Positions 1 to 6,829 of a stretch of 9,595 nt of DNA are shown one piece after another. The stretch's first letter is position 1. Each line of letters starts with the position of its first letter. Position numbers and translations under genes: made by a program. The stretch comes from an uncultured Bacteroidales bacterium. GTDB lineage: Bacteria > Bacteroidota > Bacteroidia > Bacteroidales > UBA932. The stretch lies in the NCBI GenBank assembly GCA_905235615.1, contig CAJOMB010000083.1:1-9595 (forward strand), given 5' to 3'. Below the pieces are notes generated by a model that did no database searches, was not told the DNA's origin, and was given only the letters and a program-made list of their open reading frames with translations.

Positions 1-21
1 GGGCAAATTTACAAAAATTTC

Positions 22-29
22 TATCTTTG
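22..29 (+). promoter_or_regulatory. Bacteroidota -7 promoter element
   Basis: TATCTTTG matches the TAnnTTTG consensus of the Bacteroidota primary sigma factor. It lies 20 bases upstream of the ATG at 50, a plausible distance for a short leader. The matching -33 TTTG element would fall at or before the window edge and cannot be assessed. Confidence 0.6.
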
Positions 30-49
30 TACACGATAAAGATTTGACC

Positions 50-910
50 ATGAAAAAATTATTCGTATCAACACTTCTGCTTGTGCTGTTTGCACAAGCC
101 CAGGCTCAGAATGTGGTAGACCATTTTCTGAATCGTTTTGCAGCTCCTGACCGGCCCAGAACCCCTTTCATTGAGAAGGGCGGGGTGGGAATCGGAATCG
201 GGGGCTCGTTCCGTGAGTTCAATGTGTCCGGAGACAATTTGGGAGACGGATACGCCATCCTCTCCATGCTGAATATCGGCGAGGGCAGGCTGCAACTATG
301 GAACGTGGCGCCCCGTGTCACCTGGCTTTTGGCCGATGATGTATCGCTGGGCTTCAGCCTGGTTTACAGCGGATATGGCTTGGACTCCAACCTCAAGATA
401 GACTTCCGTGAGCTGCGGGGGCTCGATCCTGCCGATCCCGGCTCGGAAGATATGAACATCCAGATTTCCAACCGCCACATGGCGCATCATAAGCTCGGCA
501 TCAACGTAAACGCACGCCGCTACCTTTCCTTCTTCGGGAGCAAGACCTTCGGCGTATTCGCAGAAGGTCGTCTGTTCGGAAATTATGGTGTCACCGTGTC
601 CAATCCCATCGCGAAAGAAGGAAAGGAGGAGTCCAAATTCCGGGTCAGCAATACTTTCAGCCTGGGCCTTGATATCGCCGGCGGACTGGCCGTCCGCTTC
701 GGAAGCAATATCTTTACGGCCAGCATTCCACTGCTTGGCGTGGGCTGGACGCACAGCCATCAGAAACGTTACTGGACAGTCGAAGACGCAGAGGGCAACA
801 AGGCCACCGGCGGAGGCGCCAAGCTGGATCAGGTCAAGGTTGCCCGTAATATCGAGATGCTGGGACTGCAAGTGGGCTACATCCGGTATATCGGTCCCAA
901 AAAGAAATAA
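50..910 (+). CDS. Secreted, probable outer-membrane protein of unknown function
   Basis: This 286-residue protein has a clear signal peptide: two lysines after the Met, a hydrophobic run over residues 4-14, and likely cleavage after AQA at residue 19, leaving a mature N-terminal Gln. The remainder alternates short polar and aromatic/hydrophobic stretches with many glycines, such as GGVGIGIGGSFREF and FGVFAEGRLFGNYGV, and ends in a strand-like segment VGYIRYIGPKKK. That pattern suggests a beta-barrel in the outer membrane, but this is inference from composition. I do not recognise the family. A TTG two codons upstream (44) is in frame, but the ATG at 50 gives a normal signal peptide start and lies well placed behind the -7 element. 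The gene appears to be a single transcription unit, ending at the shared terminator at 914-937 and converging on secG. No lipobox Cys is present. Confidence 0.8.
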   Translation: MKKLFVSTLLLVLFAQAQAQNVVDHFLNRFAAPDRPRTPFIEKGGVGIGIGGSFREFNVSGDNLGDGYAILSMLNIGEGRLQLWNVAPRVTWLLADDVSLGFSLVYSGYGLDSNLKIDFRELRGLDPADPGSEDMNIQISNRHMAHHKLGINVNARRYLSFFGSKTFGVFAEGRLFGNYGVTVSNPIAKEGKEESKFRVSNTFSLGLDIAGGLAVRFGSNIFTASIPLLGVGWTHSHQKRYWTVEDAEGNKATGGGAKLDQVKVARNIEMLGLQVGYIRYIGPKKK

Positions 911-913
911 AAA

Positions 914-937
914 AACCTCCTGCCATCGCAGGAGGTT
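914..937. terminator. Bidirectional intrinsic terminator
   Basis: A perfect 10-bp inverted repeat (AACCTCCTGC / GCAGGAGGTT) encloses a 4-base CATC loop. A T-rich tract follows on the plus side (CATTTTTTATT). The run of A bases before it supplies the T tract for the minus strand. It lies 3 bases after the stop of the upstream gene and 6 bases beyond the stop of secG, so it can end transcription of both convergent units. Confidence 0.9.
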
Positions 938-943
938 CATTTT

Positions 944-1297
944 TTATTCGGCCTCAGGATTTTGCTGGGTAACCGGGAAGTCCAGGGTGGCGGCATCCTG
1001 CGCGGCAGATTCCGCCTGATTCACGATGCCGGAGCCGATGGCGTCGTTGGCGCCGCTCTGGGTGCTGCCGCGGTTCACGAACACGGTGATGATGGACATG
1101 ACCAGGATGAAGGCTACCAGGTACCAGGTGGCCTTTTCCAGGATGGTGGCTGTCTGGCGCACACCCAGGGTTTGGTTGGCAGAGGTGAAGTTGGTGGCCA
1201 GGCCGCCGTCCTTGCCGTTCTGCAGGAGGACCACCGCAATCAGAAGAATGGCCGCAATAATGATGAGGACCAATAAAATTACAAAAGCTGTTGACAT
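944..1297 (-). CDS. secG: Preprotein translocase subunit SecG
   Basis: SecG is the small accessory subunit of the SecYEG channel in the inner membrane and assists SecA-driven protein export. The 117-residue product has two membrane helices (about residues 4-25 and 57-74). They are joined by a loop carrying the family signature LQNGKDGGL (25-33), then NFTSANQTLGVR (36-47), then LEKATWYL (53-60) leading into helix 2. The loop and the second helix are typical of Bacteroidota SecG. A polar tail of about 40 residues rich in Ala, Gln, Ser and acidic residues follows, as is usual in this phylum. It is the last gene of the minus-strand operon, starting 14 bases after the stop of the TPR-like gene and ending at the bidirectional terminator. 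The call is secure. Confidence 0.95.
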   Translation of the reverse strand: MSTAFVILLVLIIIAAILLIAVVLLQNGKDGGLATNFTSANQTLGVRQTATILEKATWYLVAFILVMSIITVFVNRGSTQSGANDAIGSGIVNQAESAAQDAATLDFPVTQQNPEAE

Positions 1298-1311
1298 ATT
1301 ATTTACTATTT

Positions 1312-1935
1312 TTATTTCAAATCCATACCTTCCTCGGGCTCAAGGGAGTCAATAAGGGTTGCAAAGTAAGCACTTTTTTCCGGAAATTCCAAAATCAGAC
1401 GGGAATAAATGCGCCTTGCCTCTTCGGGACGTCCCTGTTCCGCAAAGATTCGGGCCAGGGTTTCCGTGGCAAAACGGTCTGCGATGGGGGTGCTTTCCGC
1501 CTGAGCGGCGGCCGCCTCGGCCTTTATCTTGACGGCGAAGCGGGAGAAGACACTGTCTCCTCCTTCCTTCACCTTGTCATACTGGGCCTGGGAGAAGTAG
1601 TCTCCGCCCACCACGTGCACGGTGTGGGCCGGCTCCCGGTCCTGGCTTTCCTCTTCCTGTGCCACGGGCTCCATATAGGCGGCCAGGAGCCTCCGGACGT
1701 CTTTGTCGGAGCAGTCTTCCTCCCGGGAGTGCCTCAGCAGATCGGCCACAATTTCGCGGAAGGGGAGGTACAGGGCCTCGGCGGCATATTGGTCTTCCTC
1801 CCAGGCCTGCCCCATTTTGGACATGCGGCGGCACAGCTCTAACCGGGCCCCGCCATACCAGGGATACAGGTTCACCACGCCCACCAGTTCGTCCAGGTTG
1901 AGGCTGTGGATGTTTATGCAGGAACTTCCTACCAT
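1312..1935 (-). CDS. TPR-like protein between lptE and secG
   Basis: This 207-residue protein has no signal peptide and is probably cytoplasmic. The C-terminal part (about 153-198) looks like a tetratricopeptide helix pair, with the pattern ATETLARIFAEQGRPEEARR then IYSRLILEFPEKSAYFATLI. This suggests protein-protein interaction. The N-terminal half contains a conserved-looking stretch LDELVGVVNLYPWYGGARLE (14-33) that I associate with uncharacterised Bacteroidales proteins encoded next to secG. The middle is acidic and Gln/Glu-rich. Its ATG overlaps the end of the lptE-like gene by 7 bases (ATGGTAG), which implies translational coupling. The position suggests an envelope or export role, but no biochemical function can be assigned from the sequence. 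Confidence 0.8.
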   Translation of the reverse strand: MVGSSCINIHSLNLDELVGVVNLYPWYGGARLELCRRMSKMGQAWEEDQYAAEALYLPFREIVADLLRHSREEDCSDKDVRRLLAAYMEPVAQEEESQDREPAHTVHVVGGDYFSQAQYDKVKEGGDSVFSRFAVKIKAEAAAAQAESTPIADRFATETLARIFAEQGRPEEARRIYSRLILEFPEKSAYFATLIDSLEPEEGMDLK

Positions 1936-2426
1936 TGTGCTACGGTTGCATTGAATATATCTTCCACTATTTTTTCAATGATGGTCTCGCAAAGAGTGGC
2001 CTCAACGGCATCCAACGACGCCGTGGCATCGAAATCCTCGTAGGCGCTGAAACTCTGGGAGACATCATCCTCCGGGTACTTCCGGTTGGTGAATTCAATC
2101 TTCACCGTTACCGTGAGCCGGTTCTGGGCGGCCATCTCCTCGGCCGTGATGGCGGTGGCCTTCACGTCATAGCCGGTCACCTCCGCCACCAGCTCCAGGT
2201 CTCCGTCCTGCTCCACCTGCTCCAGGCGGGTGAGGCGGCGGAATTTCTCCTGCAGGGCCTCGGTGAGTTCTCCGGCCAGGCTGGGGTTCACGCGGAGGGC
2301 CTTGTACTCCACATAGGGAATGGTGATGGTCTGTACATCCGGTTGGATAGAAGTGCCTGTGAAAGAATAGATTCCACAGGAAACGGCCAGCAGGGCCAGA
2401 CTCAGTATGGCGGCAAGGCGGTTCAT
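1929..2426 (-). CDS. lptE: LptE-like LPS-assembly lipoprotein
   Basis: LptE is the outer-membrane lipoprotein that plugs the LptD barrel and helps insert LPS in the outer leaflet. The 165-residue product has a lipoprotein signal peptide ending in the lipobox AVSC (Cys17). GIYSFTGTSI follows immediately; the GxYSFxG start is what I expect of Bacteroidales LptE-family proteins. Two further segments fit the family: TITIPYVEYKALRVNPSLAG, then a helix that includes LTEALQEKFRRLTRL (about 54-68). The rest alternates strands and ends in a helix (TLCETIIEKIVEDIFN). It overlaps the regulator gene upstream by 4 bases (ATGA) and the TPR-like gene downstream by 7. Low sequence conservation across phyla makes the symbol a family-level assignment. 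Confidence 0.85.
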   Translation of the reverse strand: MNRLAAILSLALLAVSCGIYSFTGTSIQPDVQTITIPYVEYKALRVNPSLAGELTEALQEKFRRLTRLEQVEQDGDLELVAEVTGYDVKATAITAEEMAAQNRLTVTVKIEFTNRKYPEDDVSQSFSAYEDFDATASLDAVEATLCETIIEKIVEDIFNATVAQW

Positions 2427-3616
2427 TTCTTTCTGTATTCGGGGGGAAGTTTGCGGTACAGCGTCCGTTCACTCATGCCCAGTTCCTCCGCGGCTTTCTT
2501 GCGGTTGCCGTGGTATTTTTCCAACGCCTGACGGATGAGTTCGTCTTCCGTGCGGCGGATGCTCAGCGAGGGCTGTTCCTGCGGCTCGTCGGCCGGCTGG
2601 AAATCCTCCTGTCCCTGCCATTCGGCCTCCTCCTGGAGGGCAGGCTGGGGCGGCGGGGGAAGTTCCCTGCGGTCCATGCGGGCCTTGAGGGAATCCACCT
2701 CCTGCTTGAGGTCAAAAATGGCCTTCATGATAGCCTGGCGTTCATCGGCCGAAAAGGCCGACTGATGCGCCTCCTGCGGCCCTTCATACAGCATGGGGAT
2801 GGGCTCTCCCTCCTCGCGGGGCATCAGGGGCTGAAGGTCCTGGGCCGACAGTTCGATGCGCTGGAGGGTAGGGGTTACCTTCTGGGAAACCTGGGCGGTC
2901 AGGGACTGGGTGAAGCCCTGCAGCTGGCGGATGTTGCCGGGCCAGCGGTATTGCTCCAGCAGGCGGATGGCCTCCGGCTTCAGGGAAATCTTGCACATGC
3001 CGTTCACCTCGGAGAAATCGGAAGTGAACTTGCGGAAAAGCAGGTAGATGTCCGATTTGCGCTCCCTCAGGGCGGGGATGCGGATCTGGGCGGCGCTGAG
3101 GCGGAAGTACAGGTCTTCGCGGAACTTGCCGCGCTTGACGGCCTCGTAGAGGTGTACGTTGGTGGCGGCCACAATCCTTACATCCGTGTGCTCCACCTTG
3201 TTGGAGCCCACCTTCCGGTATTCTCCGCTCTGGAGCACGCGCAGCAGCAGGGCCTGGGATTCCAACGGGAGCTCCGCAATCTCGTCTAAGAAAAGCGTGC
3301 CCCCGTCAGCCTCCTCGAAATAGCCTTTCCGGGTATCTGTGGCGCCGGTAAAGGAGCCTTTCACGTGTCCGAAGAGCTCCGAGTTCACCAGTTCCTTGGG
3401 CAGGGCGCCGCAGTTGACCACGAAGAACGGGGCCTGCCGGCGGGCGCTGTACTGATGGATGATGCGGGCCACATTCTCCTTGCCCACGCCGCTTTCTCCC
3501 TGAATGAGGACACTCAGGCCGGTGGGGGCAAACTTCACGGCCGTTTCCAGCGCTTCGTTGAGCGCAGGGTCGTTGCCGATGATGTCGTATTTGTTTTTTA
3601 GCGCTTGCAAATCCAT
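2423..3616 (-). CDS. Sigma-54 interaction AAA+ regulator with Fis-type HTH
   Basis: This 397-residue activator is predicted to remodel RNA polymerase-sigma-54 through ATP hydrolysis. The AAA+ domain begins almost at the N terminus: Walker A GESGVGKE (40-47), the sigma-54 contact loop GSFTGA (87-92, Ser in place of the usual Ala), Walker B TLFLDE (107-112), and REDLYFRL followed by RWPGNIRQL. A polar, Pro/Gln-rich linker (about 300-350) leads to a C-terminal Fis helix-turn-helix (about 357-390: ELIRQALEKYHGNRKKAAEE then LGMSERTLYRKL). There is no receiver, PAS or GAF domain, so control may come from expression level or a partner protein. It leads the envelope operon and overlaps lptE by 4 bases. 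Its targets cannot be read here; I saw no TGGC-N-TTGC sigma-54 promoter in the upstream gap. Confidence 0.92.
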   Translation of the reverse strand: MDLQALKNKYDIIGNDPALNEALETAVKFAPTGLSVLIQGESGVGKENVARIIHQYSARRQAPFFVVNCGALPKELVNSELFGHVKGSFTGATDTRKGYFEEADGGTLFLDEIAELPLESQALLLRVLQSGEYRKVGSNKVEHTDVRIVAATNVHLYEAVKRGKFREDLYFRLSAAQIRIPALRERKSDIYLLFRKFTSDFSEVNGMCKISLKPEAIRLLEQYRWPGNIRQLQGFTQSLTAQVSQKVTPTLQRIELSAQDLQPLMPREEGEPIPMLYEGPQEAHQSAFSADERQAIMKAIFDLKQEVDSLKARMDRRELPPPPQPALQEEAEWQGQEDFQPADEPQEQPSLSIRRTEDELIRQALEKYHGNRKKAAEELGMSERTLYRKLPPEYRKK

Positions 3617-3623
3617 AGTTCTG

Positions 3624-3631
3624 CAAATTTA
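3624..3631 (-). promoter_or_regulatory. Bacteroidota -7 promoter element for the regulator-lptE-secG operon
   Basis: On the minus strand this reads TAAATTTG, matching TAnnTTTG. Only 7 bases separate it from the ATG of the sigma-54-type regulator, so the transcript would begin at or right next to the start codon. No TTTG element is visible at the expected -33 distance, so the call is moderate. Confidence 0.5.
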
Positions 3632-3653
3632 ATCATTTTTTGAATAAAATGCT

Positions 3654-3661
3654 TATATTTG
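3654..3661 (+). promoter_or_regulatory. Bacteroidota -7 promoter element for the lipoprotein-LytTR-symporter operon
   Basis: TATATTTG matches TAnnTTTG and lies 27 bases before the preferred ATG at 3689. A TTTG at 3639-3642 is too close (11-base spacing) to be a normal -33 element. The region is AT-rich in contrast to the flanking genes. Confidence 0.55.
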
Positions 3662-3688
3662 TATCTTGCATAAGATATGTATGTCAAT

Positions 3689-5326
3689 ATGAAAAAAAGT
3701 TTAGTATTTCTTGCAGCCGCCGCCTTCGCCGTGGCTTGCGCATCCCCCGAGAAGATGGCCAAGATGGCCCAGAACGTTCAAGTAAGCTGCCAGCCTGCCG
3801 TACTGGAAGTGGTTGGCGGAAGCATCGACCCTGTGGTTACGGTAACGTACCCCAAGGACTATTTCAACCCCAACGTGGTCCTGGAAGTCACCCCCGTCAT
3901 TGTCTATGACGGAGGAGAGGCTGCCCTCAAGCCCATCAAGTACCAGGGTGAGAACGTGAAGAACAACTACAAGGTGGTTCCCTCCGACGGCCGGAAGGTG
4001 ACGGAGCGCCTCCACTTCGACTATGTGGAAGGCATGGAAAAGAGCCACCTGGAACTCCGTGGCAAGGTTTTGGCCGGAAAGAAAGCCATCAACCTGCCCG
4101 TCAAGAAAGTGGCCGATGGCGCCAACACCACCTACATGCTGGTGAAGCGCTCCGGCAACCTGGCGTTCAAGAAGGACAATTACCAGGATGTGATTGTCTC
4201 CACCGCCGAAGGCCAGATCAAGTACAACGTAAACAGCTCCGAGGTCCGCGGCTCCGAGCTCAAGGGCAAGTCCGTGAAGGAATTCCTGGCCGCCTTGGAT
4301 GCCGCCGCCGCCAATGAGCGTGCCACCGTCAAGAGCACCGAAATTGTGGCATACGCTTCCCCCGAAGGCGCAGAAAAGATGAACAACACACTCTCCGCCA
4401 ACCGTTCCCAGAGTGCCTCCAAGGCTTGGGACAAGGTGGTGAAGGGCCACGAGAGCCTGGATCCCACCGTCCGCAGCATGGGTGAAGACTGGGAAGGTTT
4501 CCAGCAGCTGGTGTCCGAGAGCTCCCTGGAAGACAAGGACCTCATTCTCCGCGTCCTTTCCATGTACTCGGATCCCGCTGTGCGCGAGAACGAAATCCGC
4601 AACATGTCCCAGGTTTACACCGCCCTCAAGGGTGAAGTGCTGCCGGAACTCCGCCGCGCCCGCCTCATCGCCAACGTGGAGGTGAAGAACTACACCAACG
4701 AGGAACTGGTGGAAATCCTGAAGAACAACGAGCAGATTCTGGACGAGGAGGCCCTCCTCCGTGTCGCTTCCGTGGCCCAGGATGCCGCCCAGAAGGAAAG
4801 CATCTACCAGAAGGCCATCGAGCGCTTCGACTCCCGGCGTGCCATGTACAACCTGGCCGTCCTCTATCTCCACGAAGGCAAGATGGCCAAGGCCAGGGCC
4901 GGTCTTGAAGAGCTGGACGGAAAGGATGCCGATGTCATCAACGCCAAGGGTGTGATCGCCCTCCGCGAAGATGACCTCCGGACTGCCGAGGCCTGCTTCC
5001 GCCAGGCCGGCACGCCCGAGGCCAAGAAGAACCTGGGTATTGTCCAGATTCTCACGGGAGAATATGAAGCCGCCGCCCAGACGCTGAAGGATGTGGACGG
5101 CTGCTGCCACAACACCGTCCTGGCCTATATCCTCACGGACCAGCTGGACAAGGCCAAGGCTTCCGCCCATTGCGGAGACCCCAAGGTCTGGTATCTGAAG
5201 GCCATCATCTCCGCCCGTCAGGGCCAGGCCGACGAAGTCTCCCAGAACTTGGAGCAGGCCTTCCGCAACCCGGCCCTGAAGGAGCGTGCCTCCCGCGACA
5301 TCGAGTTCGCCGGATACTCCTTCTAA
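3689..5326 (+). CDS. OmpA-like and TPR-containing lipoprotein
   Basis: The 545-residue product is a probable lipoprotein: the signal sequence MKKSLVFLAAAAFAVAC ends in Cys17 with AVAC as lipobox. Residues about 30-180 appear to be beta-rich, with repeated strand patterns such as VLEVVGGSIDPVVTVTYP. Residues about 170-320 form an OmpA-C-like region around AYASPEGAEKMNNTLSANR (221-239), which keeps the N-x(2)-LS-x(2)-R core of peptidoglycan-binding domains. Residues about 335-540 are helical TPR-like repeats, for example RRAMYNLAVLYLHEGKMAKA. I recognise the arrangement from conserved Bacteroidales lipoproteins of unknown role; an envelope scaffold is an inference. An in-frame ATG at 3677 adds MYVN, but the ATG at 3689 gives the better signal peptide. 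The LytTR gene follows almost immediately, suggesting one transcript. Confidence 0.88.
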   Translation: MKKSLVFLAAAAFAVACASPEKMAKMAQNVQVSCQPAVLEVVGGSIDPVVTVTYPKDYFNPNVVLEVTPVIVYDGGEAALKPIKYQGENVKNNYKVVPSDGRKVTERLHFDYVEGMEKSHLELRGKVLAGKKAINLPVKKVADGANTTYMLVKRSGNLAFKKDNYQDVIVSTAEGQIKYNVNSSEVRGSELKGKSVKEFLAALDAAAANERATVKSTEIVAYASPEGAEKMNNTLSANRSQSASKAWDKVVKGHESLDPTVRSMGEDWEGFQQLVSESSLEDKDLILRVLSMYSDPAVRENEIRNMSQVYTALKGEVLPELRRARLIANVEVKNYTNEELVEILKNNEQILDEEALLRVASVAQDAAQKESIYQKAIERFDSRRAMYNLAVLYLHEGKMAKARAGLEELDGKDADVINAKGVIALREDDLRTAEACFRQAGTPEAKKNLGIVQILTGEYEAAAQTLKDVDGCCHNTVLAYILTDQLDKAKASAHCGDPKVWYLKAIISARQGQADEVSQNLEQAFRNPALKERASRDIEFAGYSF

Positions 5327-5329
5327 ACC

Positions 5330-6112
5330 GTGAGAACCCGTCTGCTTGTTATGGATATCATCTTCGGAGTCCTGGTGATTCCGACGATGATATTCCTTTT
5401 TCCCGTAACCGAGTGGATGCAGTGGCATCCGGATTATGTCTTGTTCTATATCCTCTGGCTGTACGGAGTGTGGCTCCTGTGCCGCAAGGCCATCGGCCCG
5501 ATGTTCACACAGGATGTCCAGGGAGTCGTGCTGGCGGCGGGGTCTCTTTTCCTGGTGCTGGTGGTCACCTTCATGATGACCCTCACGCCTGTGGATTTCC
5601 CCCGGGAACGTATGGGAGCGCTTCAGCTTCACCAGCGGGCCATGTGGATTCTTCTCCTGGCCGTTATATCGGCCGGAGTTCCCGTGGGCGCCCTCAGAAC
5701 CCGAAATCGGGAGCTCAGCAGCAAGAAGGAGGAAGAGGAGGAGCAGCAGAATGCGGCCGATGCCATCAATACCCGCCGGGCCGAGGCCCTGTCAGGCATG
5801 GACCGGGGAGAAATCCAGCTCAAGACGGGCTACAGCATCGTTCATGTGCCTGTTACGGCCATCAAGTACATAGAAGGCCGGAACAATTATGCCTGCTTCC
5901 ATCTGGACCACCGGAAGGACGTAGTGTCCCAGATTACCCTCAAGAACGTGATGGAAATGCTCCCGGAAGGGAAATTCGCCCGCGTTCACCGTTCCTATAT
6001 CGTTCCCCTCTGGAGAATAGAGAAAAGATCCGGCACCTCCGTGAAACTGATGGGCGTAGAGGAAAGCATTCCCTTGGGCCGGGCCTATAAAGAAACACTC
6101 AATAATGGATAG
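5330..6112 (+). CDS. Membrane-anchored LytTR-family DNA-binding regulator
   Basis: This 260-residue protein combines about four hydrophobic helices (roughly 9-27, 36-51, 66-85 and 106-121) with a charged linker containing KKEEEEE (132-138). A LytTR DNA-binding domain follows at 160-257. Hallmarks are IKYIEGRNNYACFHL (178-192, the usual 'IxYIES..NY' strand pair), FARVHRSYIV (216-225) and the final SIPLGRAYKE (246-254 or so). It would bind DNA from the inner membrane as a one-component sensor, as there is no receiver domain. The start is uncertain: GTG at 5330 lies 3 bases after the preceding stop, while ATG at 5351 in the same frame is 24 bases after it and removes seven residues before the first helix. 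Its end overlaps the symporter start by 8 bases, which suggests translational coupling and perhaps regulation of, or by, that transporter. Confidence 0.88.
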   Translation: MRTRLLVMDIIFGVLVIPTMIFLFPVTEWMQWHPDYVLFYILWLYGVWLLCRKAIGPMFTQDVQGVVLAAGSLFLVLVVTFMMTLTPVDFPRERMGALQLHQRAMWILLLAVISAGVPVGALRTRNRELSSKKEEEEEQQNAADAINTRRAEALSGMDRGEIQLKTGYSIVHVPVTAIKYIEGRNNYACFHLDHRKDVVSQITLKNVMEMLPEGKFARVHRSYIVPLWRIEKRSGTSVKLMGVEESIPLGRAYKETLNNG

Positions 6113-6821
6113 AAACAACAAAGACTTCTATGCAACCCGGTCCACCGCCTGGTGGAAGGTGGCCATTGCCATGATCGGGTCCTGCTTGTCCGGCGTCACC
6201 TTCGTGTCGGTTCCCGGCATGGTGGGGGTGTCCGGTTTCGGTTACCTGCAGATGGTCATGGGTTTCTTCCTGGGCTATCTGGTCATCGCCTTCGTCCTTA
6301 CTCCGCTGTACTTCCGCCTCAATGTGGTGTCGGTGTATGAGTATCTGGACAAGCGCTTCGGCATTTCCTCCCACAAGACGGGCGCGTGGTTTTTCTTCAT
6401 TTCCAAGATTCTGGGGGCGTCGGCCCGCCTGTATCTGGTGTGCGCCACGCTGCAGCTCCTGCTGCTGGGTCCTGTGGGCGTGCCCTTCTGGGTGACGGTG
6501 GTGCTGTCCGTGCTGCTGGTGTGGCTGTACACCGTCCGGGGCGGCGTGAAGGCCGTGATAGGCATGGATATCTTCAAGACGCTGTGCATGCTGGTGGCCG
6601 TGGGACTTACGCTGTTCTTTGTGGGCCGCGAGGTGGGCAAGCTGGATACCGGTTATATGCGCGTGTTCTATTTTGACGACGTGAACCACCCCCAGTTCTT
6701 CTTCAAGCAGCTGCTGGGCGGCCTGTTCACCGTGGTGGCCTCCACCGGCCTGGACCAGGACATGATGCAGCGCACCCTGGCCTGCAAGAACGTGCGGGAC
6801 TCCCAGAAGAACCTGACCTGA
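6105..6821 (+). CDS. Symporter N-terminal fragment
   Basis: The first reading frame of the broken SSS transporter yields 238 residues covering roughly the first half of the membrane helices. It ends a few residues after the conserved TGLDQDMMQR motif, with SQKNLT before the premature TGA. The start ATG overlaps the LytTR stop by 8 bases. It is not expected to transport anything on its own. Confidence 0.7.
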   Translation: MDRNNKDFYATRSTAWWKVAIAMIGSCLSGVTFVSVPGMVGVSGFGYLQMVMGFFLGYLVIAFVLTPLYFRLNVVSVYEYLDKRFGISSHKTGAWFFFISKILGASARLYLVCATLQLLLLGPVGVPFWVTVVLSVLLVWLYTVRGGVKAVIGMDIFKTLCMLVAVGLTLFFVGREVGKLDTGYMRVFYFDDVNHPQFFFKQLLGGLFTVVASTGLDQDMMQRTLACKNVRDSQKNLT

Positions 6822-6829
6822 TTGTTTCC

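Noticed and set aside
2510..3289. 259-codon plus-strand frame opposite the sigma-54-type regulator
   Set aside because: The minus strand encodes intact Walker, GSFTGA and Fis motifs; the plus-strand product has no family resemblance.
3639..3642. TTTG as a -33 element for the plus-strand promoter
   Set aside because: The 11-base distance to TATATTTG is much shorter than the roughly 20 bases normal for Bacteroidota promoters.
3649..3674. Short inverted repeat (CTTAT ... ATAAG) over the plus-strand promoter
   Set aside because: Only 5 bp with a 13-base spacer in AT-rich DNA; expected by chance and not a convincing operator.
3701..5632. 643-codon open frame on the minus strand opposite the lipoprotein and LytTR genes
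   Set aside because: It is antisense to two well-supported genes. Its composition (rich in His, Gly, Gln and Val runs) is what GC-rich codon bias produces in an opposite frame, and it shows no recognisable motif.
5170..6090. 306-codon plus-strand frame overlapping the LytTR gene
   Set aside because: It is rich in Pro, Gly, Arg and Ser, typical of an out-of-frame reading, and it overlaps a clearly real LytTR domain.
6806..6821. Programmed -1 ribosomal frameshift site in the symporter
   Set aside because: Codons before the TGA read CAG AAG AAC CTG ACC with no X-XXY-YYZ slippery heptamer. SSS transporters are not known to use frameshifting.
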